Shown piece after piece: positions 1 through 20,470 of a stretch of 64,000 nt of DNA (position 1 is the first letter of the stretch; every line of letters begins with the position of its first letter). The position numbers and the translations under genes are program-made. Source of the DNA: Phallusia mammillata (lineage: Eukaryota; Chordata; Ascidiacea; Phlebobranchia; Ascidiidae); NCBI GenBank assembly GCA_003260075.1, contig QLIY01000208.1, positions 9,240 to 73,239 of the forward strand, given 5' to 3'. The notes beneath the pieces were generated by a model. That model did not search any database. It worked only from the letters and a program-made list of their open reading frames with translations, and had not been told where the DNA came from.

Positions 1-35
1 GACCTGGACCCCGGGCAGTAGTTTGGTGACCCCTG
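1..35. mobile_element. right end of an hAT-like MITE, cut by the window edge
   Basis: The stretch ends in a terminal-repeat-like sequence (agtagtttggtgacccctg). Its reverse complement starts caggggtcaccaaactactg, almost the same as the left end of a repeat at 10256 in a vasa intron. The rest lies outside the window, so target-site duplication cannot be tested. Confidence 0.5.
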
Positions 36-112
36 GTTTAAGCAAACGCAGTAAATAACAAGACCAAGTACTTGGTTTTACGCATTTACTTTGCTGTACA
101 AACGCTCTAGCG

Positions 113-671
113 CAGGAGTGGGAAACCTTTTTGTTTATAAAGGCCACCAAACGGTTCAGGCCGCATAGCCTATTTCCCAGGCCAAGGGCAATAGTGTTGA
201 AACTTCCCGACTTACAAAATGGTCGTTTTGCTATTATCTCGTAGAGTTATAGAACTTACGGTTCAAGCTAAACAAAATCGTTTACTACATTTTTACCTTT
301 ACTATTAACCCAGAAACTCGCTTGTTTACAAATACCGATGATCTAAGAGCAGCTTATGACATCACAGACGAGTATAAAAATTCGCTTATTCGCAAATAAT
401 TGTTCTTTTACAGCTCAAGATAAGATTGCAGAACCTTGGGCTCGTGCTAGTGCTACGGAAATTGCTTTGTGTACCACTATGGGACCTTTGACTCTTGTTT
501 GAAAACCGCTGCCCTAGAACTAATAAATAGTAATGTGGAATAAAGGTCAAAAATACGTTCTGTATATTTTTCAGCGCCTGGTGCAGTCTGTAATTTTAAA
601 CATCGTAGTAACAAATTTTGACGTACAATGCCGTACTTAGTCCCTACAAGGCCACAGGTTCCCCACTCCTG
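113..671. mobile_element. probable non-autonomous hAT-like element (559 bp)
   Basis: The left end caggagtgggaaacctt is matched by an inverted right end finishing ggttccccactcctg. I could not find a convincing 8-base target-site duplication, so the call rests on the inverted termini and size. An open stretch around 305-400 could be a decayed transposase piece but is too short to name. Confidence 0.5.
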
Positions 672-1113
672 CGCATGTAGTAAAAATATAGAAATTTTAG
701 ACTTTCAAAAATCCTACGGTTTGACGTTCTTGTCCAAGCTGTTTAATAAGGGGGGGGGGGTCAACTTGCTTCTGTTAGCTCTGAGTGACGAATGAACTTA
801 TTAAATGTTTGATCATCAGTGCATAAACTACAGTGCAACTGAACAAACTATTCTAGACATGACTTTAGTGTTCAAAGGGGGACCCAGAAATTGACCTGCA
901 CCAGCATATTTTTTCGCTCTCCAGGGCCCTGGTTACAGAAAACAGAAAAGGAGAGGAGAGAAGAGTGTGGAAAAAGCCTTGCCAATGTAGTTATCGTTAT
1001 TATTTTTTGATTGGCAGGGTTTGGGATTTTTGATTGCAATGCAATTAAAAGAATTATGTAATTAACCAGATTTGTCTGTATATTACAAACATTTCTTTTT
1101 TGATATTTTGTAG
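672..1113. other. non-coding upstream flank of the PAIP1-like gene
   Basis: No coding exon is seen. The stretch contains an 11-base G run at 750-760 and ends with a pyrimidine-rich 3' splice-site-like sequence at 1095-1113. If the gene is trans-spliced this would be its outron; otherwise it may hold an unseen 5' UTR exon. Confidence 0.4.
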
Positions 1114-1130
1114 ATATCAAGGTTGATAGA
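1095..1130 (+). promoter_or_regulatory. candidate trans-splice acceptor and short leader of PAIP1
   Basis: A T-rich tract ending in TAG at 1111-1113 is followed by 17 bases and then the ATG at 1131. No upstream coding exon is visible, so this may be the site where a spliced leader joins. A conventional 5' UTR intron would look the same. Confidence 0.4.
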
Positions 1131-4100
1131 ATGCATAAAGCAGCACAAGAAGCTGAAGAAATAAAGAATACCATGATGAAAAAACCCACTACCATATCAA
1201 AAGGGGCTTTAGCTGTTTTACAAAAAGGTTTGCTAATGACTTGGGATATTGGTGTATTTATCTTAATTCAGTGGAAAATAAACAGTTTATACAGTTGCTA
1301 AAATAAACCCTGTTTCGAATTTGGTGTATTGAAGAATCACTAATCTATGAATATCTATCCATAAAGTCTGCATCTTCAAAAAATGCAGTATCTGATATAC
1401 TGGACAATTAAAAAATAAATTTGTTTAAATTGAACACAGGCACAAATTTATGCAGAATTGTTGTCTGTCAGATTTAAAAGATGCTGCTGCACCTTTTCAA
1501 TCACCAGAAGCACTAAAGCAGTTTCGTGATAGGCAGTTGGGAATATTAAATCCTGAAACAAACAACTATACCGGTAAATGATCAACTTGCTTGCTTTACA
1601 TGTGGCAAAAATATACCAAACGGCACCAAAAATATATGTTTGCAGAAAGTTCAACAAATATAAACCCAGAACAGATCCTCTCATCATCAAATCTCTCAGC
1701 CACAGCAGCAGAGTTTGTTCCACAATTTGCTGTAAGTTATGTGGCGGCTACTATTATTTTACACAAAACACCAGTTGACATGATAGCTGAAACTTGGAGT
1801 GTTGAGAAATATAGCTTTAAACTTTTGAGGAGCTCTTTTAACTTGGTGTATTCACTGCCATCTTATTTGCTAATTTTCAGGCCAAATAGTGTTTAAAATG
1901 TGTCACACTCAAGCTTTTATTAAAAACCAAGGTTTTAAACCTTTTTAATACCCAAAGTCTAGAGACAAAACATTTCTTCAGCTTATGTAGTTTTGTGTGC
2001 CTCAATACTTTTTTTGTACAAATAAGCAGGAAAAAAGTGATATTTCTGGATTGCAAATGGATGTCAGCGCAGAGGGTGGTGGGGAGGTTGTTGTTGTTCC
2101 CAAGCTAAACCTTCCTTTAAGCCCTGATTCAGACCGAGCACAAATGTATGATAGAGAACAACAGGGGTACAAGATGCTTAGCACAGAAGAATCAGGACAG
2201 GATAATGGCCAGGGCTGGTATGCTCCATACTGGCTTGATGTGATAGGAGAAGACATTGTGGATCCTTTTGAAACAAACATTTTTCAAAATCCTATGGATG
2301 GCCCTAATCTGCATCCAAGTCCTCTAAAAAAGCCAAAGCACCTAATGACTATGAGTACGCCTGTTAAGATGATGTCTGCAGCCAGAAGATGTCACATTGA
2401 CAAGGAGTCAAATATAGACCCAAAAGTGGATAAATTATTATCAAACCAGTGTCAAAGTTCTTTCAGTACAAGTAATGACAGCCACACAAAAAATGAACAG
2501 TCAGATTTGCTAGTACTTTCATCATTTCCATTTGTTAAGAACTATGAGCAAAATGCTTACACTTCAACAAAACAGTTGCCAATATTAGGTCTTTGTCCCC
2601 TTGATCATCTTGGTTTTCAGTCTGAACAGGAGTGCCTGACAGAGTTACAGAGTAAGGTAATTTACAAGACTTTTATTTTAGCATGGTAAGGACTTTTATG
2701 ATGCCTTGTTGGTGATGTTGATGCCTATAAATGATCATGGTTAGAAAAGTTGATAAGGAAAACTATGTTTAAAGCTTTAGAGAAATGACTTTGCGCTGAA
2801 CATTTCGGATATTGGTCAGACAATGATCATAATAGCAGGATATCTAACTTCAGGTTGTTTAAACAAACAGGTTTTTGCCCTAATAGCCATTGGAATAAAC
2901 ACATTTTGTATGTTTTTGCCCTAATAGCAATTGGAAAAAACATATTTTGTATTTTTTCAGGTAAAAAAGGCTCAAGTTCCACCTCTTACAACAATTGATG
3001 AGCACGGTATTTCACTTACACTTTTAAGCTAATCATTCTGTTAGTTGGTGTCTTATATAAAAAATTATGTTGCAGATGCAGTTGAGCATATTAACCAGTG
3101 CATCAACAATCTAATTGTTTATCCAGCTTGTTTTGATAGTACAGTTCCAAGTATGCTGAAAACATTAAAAAGTTACGCACTGCCCGAATCTACAGTACAA
3201 AAGGCTGTGGATATAATTTATGAAACTGTAAGCACTAAAACATTTCATTCGTCCTTTCTTTATTACAAATCGTGTTTTTTTCTCTGTAGTGCATTATTGA
3301 GCCAAACTTCAGGTATCTTGGAGCTCAATTATGTGACACTTTAGCCAGATCCGACACAGGCATTCCGAAATTTCGGTCAATTTTGCTGTCAAAGGCACAG
3401 AAGGAGTTTCAAAACATGGATAATGCACTTGGTAGTGATGATATAACAATTGAAAGGTAAATCAGAGTAAAGTTTTAGCTTTCAACTTTATTTTGTGTTC
3501 CAACCAAGGCCTTACTTGCCAGTAGAGTATTGCTTGCAAAAGTTTTTATGTCAGTGGTTCTCAAACTTTTTTTGCTGCAACGCCTCTGAAAAGGTTTTCT
3601 GGACTTGAGACGCCCCAGCAAATGAAAGTTAATGAGGAAACTTATTATTAAAATTGTGTTTATTGATACTACACCAAAAAGCCACGAAACTGAACTATTC
3701 TGCGACGCCCTTGGAAAATTGAAACAACGCACTAGGGCGTCTCGACGCACAGTTTGAGAACTACTGTTTTATGTGATAAAAAATGTAAACAATTACATAG
3801 GCACTTAAAGTATGTAGTTTAGTGTCCCTTTTCTATGAGGCGTGGTGTTAATAAAATGACCCTCACATTTGTATATTTAAACCTGCTTTCATAATGACAA
3901 ATAAAAAATGTATGCAACTTCTGGCAATCCTAATCAAATCAAAAATTGCCTTTTGCAGGGCGAGAGGTTTTACCCACTTTGTATCAGAACTATTTCTCAG
4001 TTTAATGATGGAAAGACCAAGTGGAAAACTGGAAAGATTTGCCATCCTTGGTCGTGCAATTTTGGGTGTAATGGAAAAGTTAATCAAGCATGCAAATGAT

Positions 4101-5733
4101 GAAAATATCCAATGTGTGGTCAGAGTGTTAAAGGTATGAATGTTGCTGTTGCTTGTTTTGCAGTTATCACAGACTGACCTATCTTTTTCCTACCTTCCAA
4201 AACAGTTATAAACAACATTATAATGCATGTTTTTTCTACACATTACATTGTTTGTTAGAACTGGCCATAACTTGCACTCATCATCAAAATAATCTTTGTT
4301 ATTAAAAAATATGTACAAAGAAAATGTTATAAACTTCCAGAAATTAGAGCACAAAATGCAAACAAAAATCAAAAATATGAAACGAGGTTGTGTGTTTGTT
4401 TGTAACAAAGAAATCATTGCATGTTGATTGCTGACACTCCATGCTTTGTTTAAACAAGAACCCATGTGTGGATTTAAAGATGTAGCAATGCCACTAAAAA
4501 CCCAATGATTGTTTATTTACATTGTTTTTACCAAAGCATCGTCATTGTCTCCACCTAAAAAGATCGATATTTCTTAATGTAACCACAGTTTCCCGTGCTA
4601 AAACGACTGCCTGGGAGCAATACCCATGTAATTACGTACTTAGGGGTAGGGTACGAATTGGCATGACGTCACAAATGATCCCGTAGGTTCATTCGAATTT
4701 TTCGACAAAACAGCCCAATTTTCGGGTTTGGCCTGAATCTGATTTAGACTCTGTGCATCTCTGTTTGAGACCCTCAAGATCTGACCTGAGAATCTTGTAA
4801 TTTATATGGTGGCTAGTTTGGTGAAATTCGTATGTTTTTGCAAAAATAAATCTGTTGCGTGTTTTTAGTTGACGGTTATGTCGATGGAAGATTCTTTAAA
4901 AGATGATGAAAAGGGCTCGGCAGAAAAAATGCAATCTATCTTGGACAATCTTATTTCATTTTTGGACGATGACAAACAATCAGTGAAGCTAAGCAAGGCT
5001 ACAACAAACCTTTTAAGTGGCTTCAAGAAACTGCGTGCAGATAATTGGGGCCGAGTTTCCAAAGAAGAGACACAAGCAGCATCGAATACAAAGCAGTTTT
5101 ATCCGGGTCAGCAAGAAAGTCCTACAAATGAAAGTTTTATGATTGTAAGTGAAATATTGATAAGTATAAGCATTTATTCATTAGATAAAAAACTACCAAA
5201 TCATGGCAGATAAACGAGGTGATTTGTAAGACTATGTAGGATCTTTTAACATTTTCGTTTGATAATAATCAACAGTTTACGGTGATCATACGATAATGTT
5301 AAAAATCTTTTGTGAGTCTTATCCTATATAATTGCATATTTTTTATTTTAAGAATGAACCAGTTTTTTTCACACCGGACGGCGTTCAATATACTGCTGCT
5401 GACGCTGCAGACCCAGAGTTTTACAATAAGTTTTTGGCGAGATTTGATGACCAAGCTTATAACATGGCTGGGGTACGTACTGTACTGTAGGAACACGGCC
5501 AATTTAGTCGTTAAATTATAAATACTATTTCGTGTGTTTAGCCAAGTGTCCCGGATGCGGCGCAGTACACGACTAACCCCCTTGACGAACCTCCATGGGC
5601 AGGCGATTACAATGATTGGTCGCCGGCAGATGCTGACCAGTTTGATCTTGCGGCGGCCGAGGACGACATCAAATACGACGACGATGATTACGACGTTGAA
5701 CTCGAGATGTTTATTAACAAGATAGTGGGTTAA
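1131..5733 (+). CDS. PAIP1: PAIP1-like poly(A)-binding-protein-interacting protein (PAM2 + MIF4G), ~679 aa
   Basis: Exons: 1131-1227, 1472-1573, 1646-1731, 2030-2656, 2961-3006, 3076-3227, 3290-3456, 3959-4133, 4869-5144, 5353-5472 and 5542-5733 (the last two form the C-terminus); all junctions are in frame. Family knowledge: PAIP1 is a cytoplasmic factor that bridges PABP and eIF4A/eIF3 to stimulate translation. Seen: a PAM2 motif LSATAAEFVP at about residues 83-92, for binding the PABP MLLE domain; a MIF4G-type helical domain from about residue 320 to 540; the family signature LRADNWGRV followed by NEPVFFTPDGVQYTAAD; and a strongly acidic tail (about 617-679) with DDDDYD, matching the second PABP-binding region. 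A 209-codon exon of low complexity separates PAM2 from MIF4G, making the protein longer than vertebrate PAIP1 (about 480 aa). The start is the first ATG after the acceptor at 1113; an upstream coding exon is not excluded. Confidence 0.86.
2872..2957. repeat. two-copy direct repeat in a PAIP1 intron
   Basis: Two adjacent copies of about 43 bases share gtttttgccctaatagc and a following attttgtat, differing at a few positions. The second copy ends just before the acceptor of the exon at 2961, so the duplication lies beside the branch and pyrimidine-tract region. Confidence 0.7.
3552..3766. mobile_element. hAT MITE (215 bp) in a PAIP1 intron
   Basis: Termini cagtggttctcaaact and agtttgagaactactg are inverted repeats with one mismatch. 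They are flanked on both sides by the 8-base target duplication ttttatgt (3544-3551 and 3767-3774). Eight-base duplications and CAGTGGTTCTCAA-type ends are typical of hAT elements. There is no coding capacity. Confidence 0.92.
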
Positions 5734-8010
5734 AAGATATGCAGAAACGTCGTGGTGTCTCAAAAAGGGCTATTGTCACAATGGAACGGGGGTTTCCAGA
5801 CGTGTGGCGAGGTCCAATGCCCATGTTGACAGCTAACATTGCTTTTTTACCAGCGCTATTTGCTACAGTGCCTCGTCCCACAGGACCAAATCAAAAAGCG
5901 AAAATTGTGGAAAATTGTACATGGCATTGTTCTTTACCATTCTTTTTGGTTGTGTTTTTTTTGTAATTGTTCTTCACAGTACAAGCGGTGTTTCCATGTA
6001 AATTTAAGTGTTTGTCCTGCAAAGCTAAAAAAAATTGTTTTAAGCCACTTGGTTTACATGAAAATTTAAAATCGACCAGAGGTCCACATGGTTTTGTACG
6101 TGACGAAACTAGTGTTTTTCTGTCCGGTTTATTGAAGATAGTAGACTTATTTGCCATTCTAAATTGAACAGAAAGTAGCGTATCGAAACCACCTCGACAG
6201 GTTGGGGTCAAACCGAAATCTTCGCCTGGCAGAACCTGTAGCATTTTTTTTTCTCCGGGGCCAGTCGTCAAGCCCGAACATCCTTTCTACTTCTACTTTT
6301 ACAGTCAAGAATGGCTTAAATAGTAAGTTAGCCAATAGATTAAAACACCATTGGTGTCTTTACATTACTCTTCCCCGTTTTGTATACCTTCGTTCCGCAA
6401 CAGACTGCGACTGTCATTCCTGGCTATTTTGATCGTTTATCAGCCAGCGAGGCGTTTTCTCGGGCTGTTTTGTGCAAGACAGGTTTCAACACTTGACCAA
6501 GACTTCTGACATGACATTGTATGTCATTGCAAAAGAAAAACAATAAGTTTATATTTCGACACACGAAATAATGGCCCGGAGTCCCACTTCCAGCTGTGCG
6601 AGGAGATGCGGTTAGTGAAATAATTTAATGTTCACACAAAGGAGATCGTAATATGGGCTACTCAAGCACGGACATGCAATGAGAATCGTCTTTCGGTGAA
6701 TGTATTGCAAGCAGAACTGTACTGGGTGTCATACCTAATGTTCAGAAAAAGTTTTTCATTGCATAAGAATTGTGTTATAGTTTGGTAAACCTGCCTTTTT
6801 GGTCAAAGGTTTTGTGTGCAAGAAGATGTCGCAATAGACAACAGAACTAAGGTGTAGTAGCTGTTGGTTATGTCTTGCGATGGTAATCTTCATCGCGTTT
6901 TTTGTCGTTTTGGTAAAGACTTTGTGGCATTTATATTTTCTCCCAGCATCACTCCACAAGCAAGTTAACCAAGCCAAATGTAAAGAATGTTTCGTAAAAC
7001 ATACACACACAAAAAATCAAAATCTGATGTGAGCTTTGTTTGGGCAGATTTGGTGCTAGTAGTTTAGACCTAGGCCTACTTGTTTTGGGGGACAATTTGA
7101 CCGTTACTGGTATAAAAATAATAAATTCACATTTCACCACTGTTGCCAGAGTTATCGTTTTGGCCAGTCAAAATAAGGCACCCCCAGATTGTAAGACTAT
7201 GTAGAGTTTTCAATTTTCAGGTTACAAGTTACAATATTAACACTTACTTTTGAGCCAAAAAAAAGGAAAGCACAAGAATTTTACGCAATCAATTATTATA
7301 GTCCAATTTGGATGAAGTTTTAACTTACTATAAATTGTTAATTTCAATTAACAATGACCACAACTCACACTATTGGTCGCTTTTGAAGTCACAAGTGTTA
7401 TTTAGACATTTAGCAAATACAGAAAATTCAAAGAGGAGGACATTTGGGCATTTTTTATTGTCCCTGGAGGACAATTTACTTTTCGTTAAAAAGTAGGACA
7501 TGCCCTCCAAAAAGAAGACGTATGGTAGGCCTATTATGGACAAAAAAACTCTGTTTTGATGACGCACTTATTATATTTTTCACCACTCGTTGCGCTGTTG
7601 CACTTTTGTTCCGGAAAAAGCGTGTTCTTTCTTTTTCACGTGCTTGAGGACTGCTGGCGGCGCTAATCAAATCGTCTGCATAAAGGTTTGAAGTTCGGCA
7701 TTATATATTTAATTAATCAATTTTATTTACCGCGCATCCTTTTTAATTACTTCGTACCTTTTAGTCGTCTGCTCTACAACTTGCCGCTTGACATAAATAG
7801 TTTCGGATTTTTTTCCTCGAGCACGTTTATTTGGACAGAAAAGCAAATGTACCATGTTATGATCAAGTTTTTTTGTCTGTCAAAATTCAGTATCTGAATT
7901 CAACTTACACTTTTGACAACTATTTTGGCTCTGTTTACTATTATTATATCAAACTGACAAATAACCTATTTTATCAAACTACATGCATGTATAGGTAATT
8001 TTTTTTGCAG
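5734..8010. other. intergenic region between PAIP1 and vasa
   Basis: It holds the PAIP1 3' UTR (no clear AATAAA near the stop), then AT-rich sequence without credible exons. Short open frames near 5891-6271 (minus strand) lack any recognisable motif or splice support. The end of the region, just before 8010, is a long T tract leading to the vasa acceptor. Confidence 0.5.
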
Positions 8011-8033
8011 CTTGATAAACAAATATTAGCACA
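7990..8033 (+). promoter_or_regulatory. candidate trans-splice acceptor and 23-nt leader of vasa
   Basis: The sequence aattttttttgcag ends at 8010 and the vasa ATG follows at 8034. No upstream exon is visible. A strong acceptor this close to the initiator fits spliced-leader addition, which is common in tunicates, but a 5' UTR intron would look identical. Confidence 0.45.
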
Positions 8034-16436
<8,403 letters not shown>

Positions 16437-16707
16437 ATTGGAGTGGCACATATACGCCTCTATCACATCACGTTTGTTCCATTATATGTACAGCACCGCA
16501 CACTTCGTTTCATGCCGAATTTCGTTTTTTTGCCACGTGTGATAGTAGACAATAATGTACACGCATTTGTCTGTTTAATAGTGTGAAAAAAATCGCCCCA
16601 TTGAAAACGTTTTGTTTTGCAGTGAAAAACTGATTAGTGTAACCCAATATTTTTTATCACTTTGTATGTATTAACAACACTGACATATTTACCCTATTTT
16701 GGGGACA

Positions 16708-16940
16708 CTTGACTGCACTATACTGGTTTTTAGCAAAATTAGACACGCCACTGTGAGATCATTGAATTTAGCAGTCGAAGGCTTTGCATTTGCCGAGTGC
16801 AATAGACTTTGGAAAGGTTATTTTAACCTTACCCAGTTTATCTGCCTTCAAATGCAAGCCTTTGGCTGCCTTGTTTGGGTTTGCACCAAATATTACAGAC
16901 CGTGTATAGTGCAGTCAAGGACTTGCATTTGAAGGCAGAT
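16708..16940 (+). repeat. interlocked inverted repeats in the vasa 3' UTR
   Basis: Two exact inverted pairs interlock. The 16-base 16708-16723 pairs with 16904-16919 (cttgactgcactatac), and the 19-base 16840-16858 pairs with 16922-16940 (atctgccttcaaatgcaag). A small hairpin aaggtta-ttt-taacctt lies at 16814-16830. Since the order is A-B-A'-B', the two long stems can form only as a pseudoknot or as alternatives. This may be an old palindromic MITE or an RNA element. Confidence 0.75.
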
Positions 16941-16971
16941 CACACCATTCTTGCGTTGAAAGTTTCTTTCA

Positions 16972-16977
16972 AATAAA
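16972..16977 (+). terminator. polyadenylation signal AATAAA of vasa
   Basis: A canonical AATAAA lies 536 bases after the vasa stop and 32 bases after the end of the inverted-repeat region. A second copy at 17038 is an alternative. Confidence 0.55.
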
Positions 16978-17721
16978 ATTATCTAAAAACCACAAATGTG
17001 TCTGGTTTAATTTACAAGTTGAATATCAGTGTGTAAAAATAAAGTTCGGATAATATTCCTAAAAAGCGGTTCCAAACCCTTTGTAGTTTCAGAAATTTGT
17101 CAGGGTGTGTAAATAACCCCTCTTAGAAGCGGGCTCTCATCACCATCCCATTTCGGGGTTCGCTTACCCGTTGGAAACCAGTGTTCCAAAACAAGACCCT
17201 GCTCCTTAACCTGTACTGGCATACGGCACCTAAGTGTAATTGAGCAATAAAGCGCACAATAGTCGCTTTTTTTTGGAGGCCCAAATAGTTCAGAACCACT
17301 CGATGCTAGCTAACAAACACAAATACCACCAACAACTTTCAAGCGATTAATATTTTCGAGTGCTTCCGATTGGCAAACAGTGAGCGTTTTGTCGATCTGT
17401 TTCGACAGAACGAAGCAGAGGCAAAAATTGCATACAATCGCAATCACATTCATACGCATATAAGTTATCAAAGTAAATGGGGGGCGTAACAGTAACATTC
17501 GTCCAAGCAGCGCAGGCTTCAGTAACAACGATGGCTCAACGAAAACATCAAAAAAGTTGCGAGTTGCGAATTTACACAACACAGTGGATAACAAATTGAA
17601 CTACGAGGGGAATAATCTCAATGGGAAGCAGACAGTGATGGTCACAATTTATAAATACATTTTTGCGTGAAATGGCTTTTTAAACAATACATGTATGGAT
17701 GCCTCTATACTGGCAGTAACT

Positions 17722-20444
17722 TCAGGCAGATGCTGGTGCTCCGTTGGTGGCCCTGTGCTTACGTGATCTGGCAGAACCGACCAGAAAAACCCGCTCAGAC
17801 AATGGCACGTCCTTAGCACGGACCCGTTCCCTGCAAAATAGTGCAACCCGTCAACGAACCGAAGCAAGCAACGGCGATAGGCAAAATCATAATGATCAAA
17901 AGATTCTGCGTATTTTATAAATTACACAACCTCTACGATGCACTAATAAAAAGACATAAAATTTACTTCATGTAAAAATCTCGTTCCCTTGAATAAAATC
18001 TGGGCTGACTGGAGTTAAACACGTGACAACTTCCATAGCGATGTTGGGCCTCTGACCATCGCTGGACGTTGTATCGACCGGCACCCACTGGATTCTGCCA
18101 ATGACACGCCGAATTATTATCAAGAAATACCACCTTTTTTGTTAAACAGCCGAAGTCTATTACATTTCAAGTCAGTGATTTTATATCTACAAAGCGTTTT
18201 ATATTAAACGTGACAAAATCACACCCAATACGTGTACATTTTCGTACTGAAACACAAAACTAATCCAACAGACTTTCCTAAAGCAAACTAATAACACAGT
18301 AAGGTAACAAGACACGGTCAGGTGCGAATAACAGTTTAAACGTTCAACAAACCTCCAGACTGAACCACAACAGTAAGGTTACAAGCAACACGATTGATAG
18401 GAAACAGAAAACCAGAATTTTCCACCTACCGTGTTTCCTGTGAAGAACTTGTGTGCCCGTTTATCAGATCTTTCTGCTGACGAAAGAAAAGCTGGAAGAT
18501 CTCGTATTTTATCAGACTTTCTGTCGGTTGAGTAACTGTTTGGGGCAGGACTGTTAGGACGTCGTGGACATTGGGATAATGTGCAACAGTAAACACGCTC
18601 TGGCGGTTGGTCAGGGTATTGTTGAACCTGCAAAAGCGGTCAATGTTTTGGGATAACAAAGTTATTTTATAAATTTGTCATTCAACTGGTGTGATGCTGA
18701 ACCAAATACTAGTTGTTTTTCAAGAACGTGTATTTTTGTAGACATTTCGCCCACCAGAACGAAAGGGCTCCATCAGAGCATTGAACGAAATATTGTGAGC
18801 ACACCAGCGGAAATGCATAATATTAGTGGGTTATGATAAAATAATTACATGTGAACAATATATAATTCAATCAAGGTATTTGGTTTGTTGATTTCACCAT
18901 GTAAAAAGACAAAATTTGTTTGATACCTTTCCAAACTGGCCCTGCTTCCTTCTATGTTCGTTTTCCCACACATCCAAAAATGAAGATAAATTATATTCAC
19001 CAGGTCCAAGATCACTGGCAGTCTGTGTGTGACAAACATTTAGTACAAATTTCGCAGCAAGAAAAAACGAATACTCACCACAACAGCATAATGTCCAGTT
19101 TTATTTGGCTTGTTTCTTTCACCAGTAAACAGATCATATGGTCCTCGTTTGCTGACTACTTTGTTAAGAATTTGTTCAGTGAAGCTTTCTTTTTCATACC
19201 TTCCAGGTGCCAGTTCGCAACCAACTGTTGGCAGTGCCCTTTGTGTAGATGAACCTAGAAAACAACATAACTACTGTAGTCTGAACAACAACACAGTTTA
19301 CTGGTCATTTGTTTTACCAGCATCTAACATTCCTACAATGCTTGCTGACTTAGCCTGCCTTTCTTCAAGTAATGCAGATGGTTCTCCACCCTTGCCATAA
19401 GTGCCAGGTCCAGGAGTGGCACTCTAAAAAAATTATGTTTAAACACATTATAACAAACAACATACACATTTATATCAGCTATTGTTGCCAGGCACAATAT
19501 TAAGTTTATAGAGCTCTTCAGGCAAATCTAATTTTATTCTGACATTTCGACGTCCTATACAGGTCGTCATTATCAGGGTAAATAACACTGAACACTCTAT
19601 AAACTTAACGTACACTTTTCTTACCGAAAATTTCTTGCGGAATCTTTGTTCCCTAGTTGCACAAATTCCACGAGTACTGGATGGCTTTTTTTCCAATGAT
19701 TCAATAAAGTCGAGTTTATTGACATTATATGTACCAGGGCCCAACTTGCGCTTTTGCTCTTTCTTTTTCATCCATTGTTCCCTAAACAAAATAAACATGC
19801 CTTTATATCACTGATGCATTGTTGACAGTGATTCCAGTTACGGTACAAAACTTTGAAAAGTGAATGCTTCATACCGATACAGCAAATGTGGTATTCTTGC
19901 CATTCGCATAGTTTCATATGCTTGCTGCCAGCCTGGTCCAGATGATCTCTCAGAAACAGATTCTTCATTAAACCCCCCAACATCCACATGGTAAGTTCCA
20001 GGTGCTAATCTAAAGGTATAACAAGCCTGCTTAGATTTCAAGTTTCACATAAAAAGTGGGATAGTTAATTGTTTTGTTGGATATTGTCTGCATTTAACTC
20101 TACAGTTATCATTTATTACATCAAGAATCCTAATTTAAGTCATTGTATTCAAAATTGTATACAGAAACACAGAACAGATTAAAGAAAACACTGTTCATGC
20201 TATTAAGTTGCACTAAAACAATTTTTACTTTCTTTGGAGGTCATCAGTTGACTTTTTGCAGTAAGGCACTTGAGTAAAAGTTCCAGGGACTTTACTTTGG
20301 GGATGAACACCAGATACATCAAATCTTAAAAGTTGTGAGAAAAACAGTTTGAAATATTTACCCCAAATTGCAAAACATTACTAAACCAATTTACCTTGCA
20401 GTTTGTGTACCAAATGGTGCACCCTGGAATAGCTTAGTTGCCAT
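17722..20444 (-). CDS. CIMAP2: PG-rich (SHIPPO/STPG) repeat protein, CIMAP2/LEXM-like, ~416 aa
   Basis: Exons, minus strand in coding order: 20444-20395, 20324-20229, 20009-19875, 19781-19625, 19423-19318, 19254-19079, 19022-18927, 18627-18430, 18094-17967, 17830-17722; phases agree throughout. Seen: an N-terminus beginning MATKLFQGAPFGTQTARFDV, then repeated proline-glycine turns LAPGTYHV, LGPGTYNV, PGPGTYGKGG, LAPGRYEKE, LGPGEYNL, and NPVGAGRYNV near the end, with a basic C-terminus. Family knowledge: such repeats occur in ODF3/STPG and CIMAP proteins that bind doublet microtubules in sperm tails and cilia; the length and N-terminus fit CIMAP2 (C1orf177/LEXM). The family name is from memory of the architecture. 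The gene converges on vasa and lies head-to-head with DPYD. The initiator follows a gtttttag acceptor by 17 bases. Confidence 0.75.
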
Positions 20445-20470
20445 GTTTACTGTTCAAACCACTAAAAACA
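20445..20470 (-). promoter_or_regulatory. candidate trans-splice acceptor upstream of the PG-rich gene
   Basis: On the minus strand gtttttag ends at 20462 and the ATG begins 17 bases later at 20444. No upstream coding exon is seen. Confidence 0.4.

Larger units (their letters stand above)
16437..17721. other. convergent 3' flanks of vasa and the PG-rich gene
   Basis: It holds the vasa 3' UTR, with a polyadenylation signal AATAAA at 16972-16977 and another at 17038, then about 650 bases before the opposite-strand stop codon at 17722. No further exons are supported. Confidence 0.6.

Noticed and set aside
305-400. Possible transposase remnant inside the first repeat
   Set aside because: About 30 open codons without a recognisable transposase motif.
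1574-1581. Reading through to an in-frame TGA, as if the N-terminal exons were a separate upstream gene
   Set aside because: A GT donor follows ACC G, and the next exon at 1646 continues in phase into a clear PAM2 motif, which ties these exons to PAIP1.
5299-5763. Minus-strand open frame of 154 codons
   Set aside because: It is the antisense shadow of the last two PAIP1 coding exons.
5891-6271. Minus-strand open frame of 126 codons downstream of PAIP1
   Set aside because: No family similarity recognised, no supporting splice sites or partner exons, and the overlapping plus-strand frames are equally open.
17956-17967. Stop codon after FYMK as the end of the PG-rich gene
   Set aside because: The sequence is a good donor (gtaaat), and the exon at 17830-17722 continues in frame with a basic C-terminus, so the longer model is preferred.
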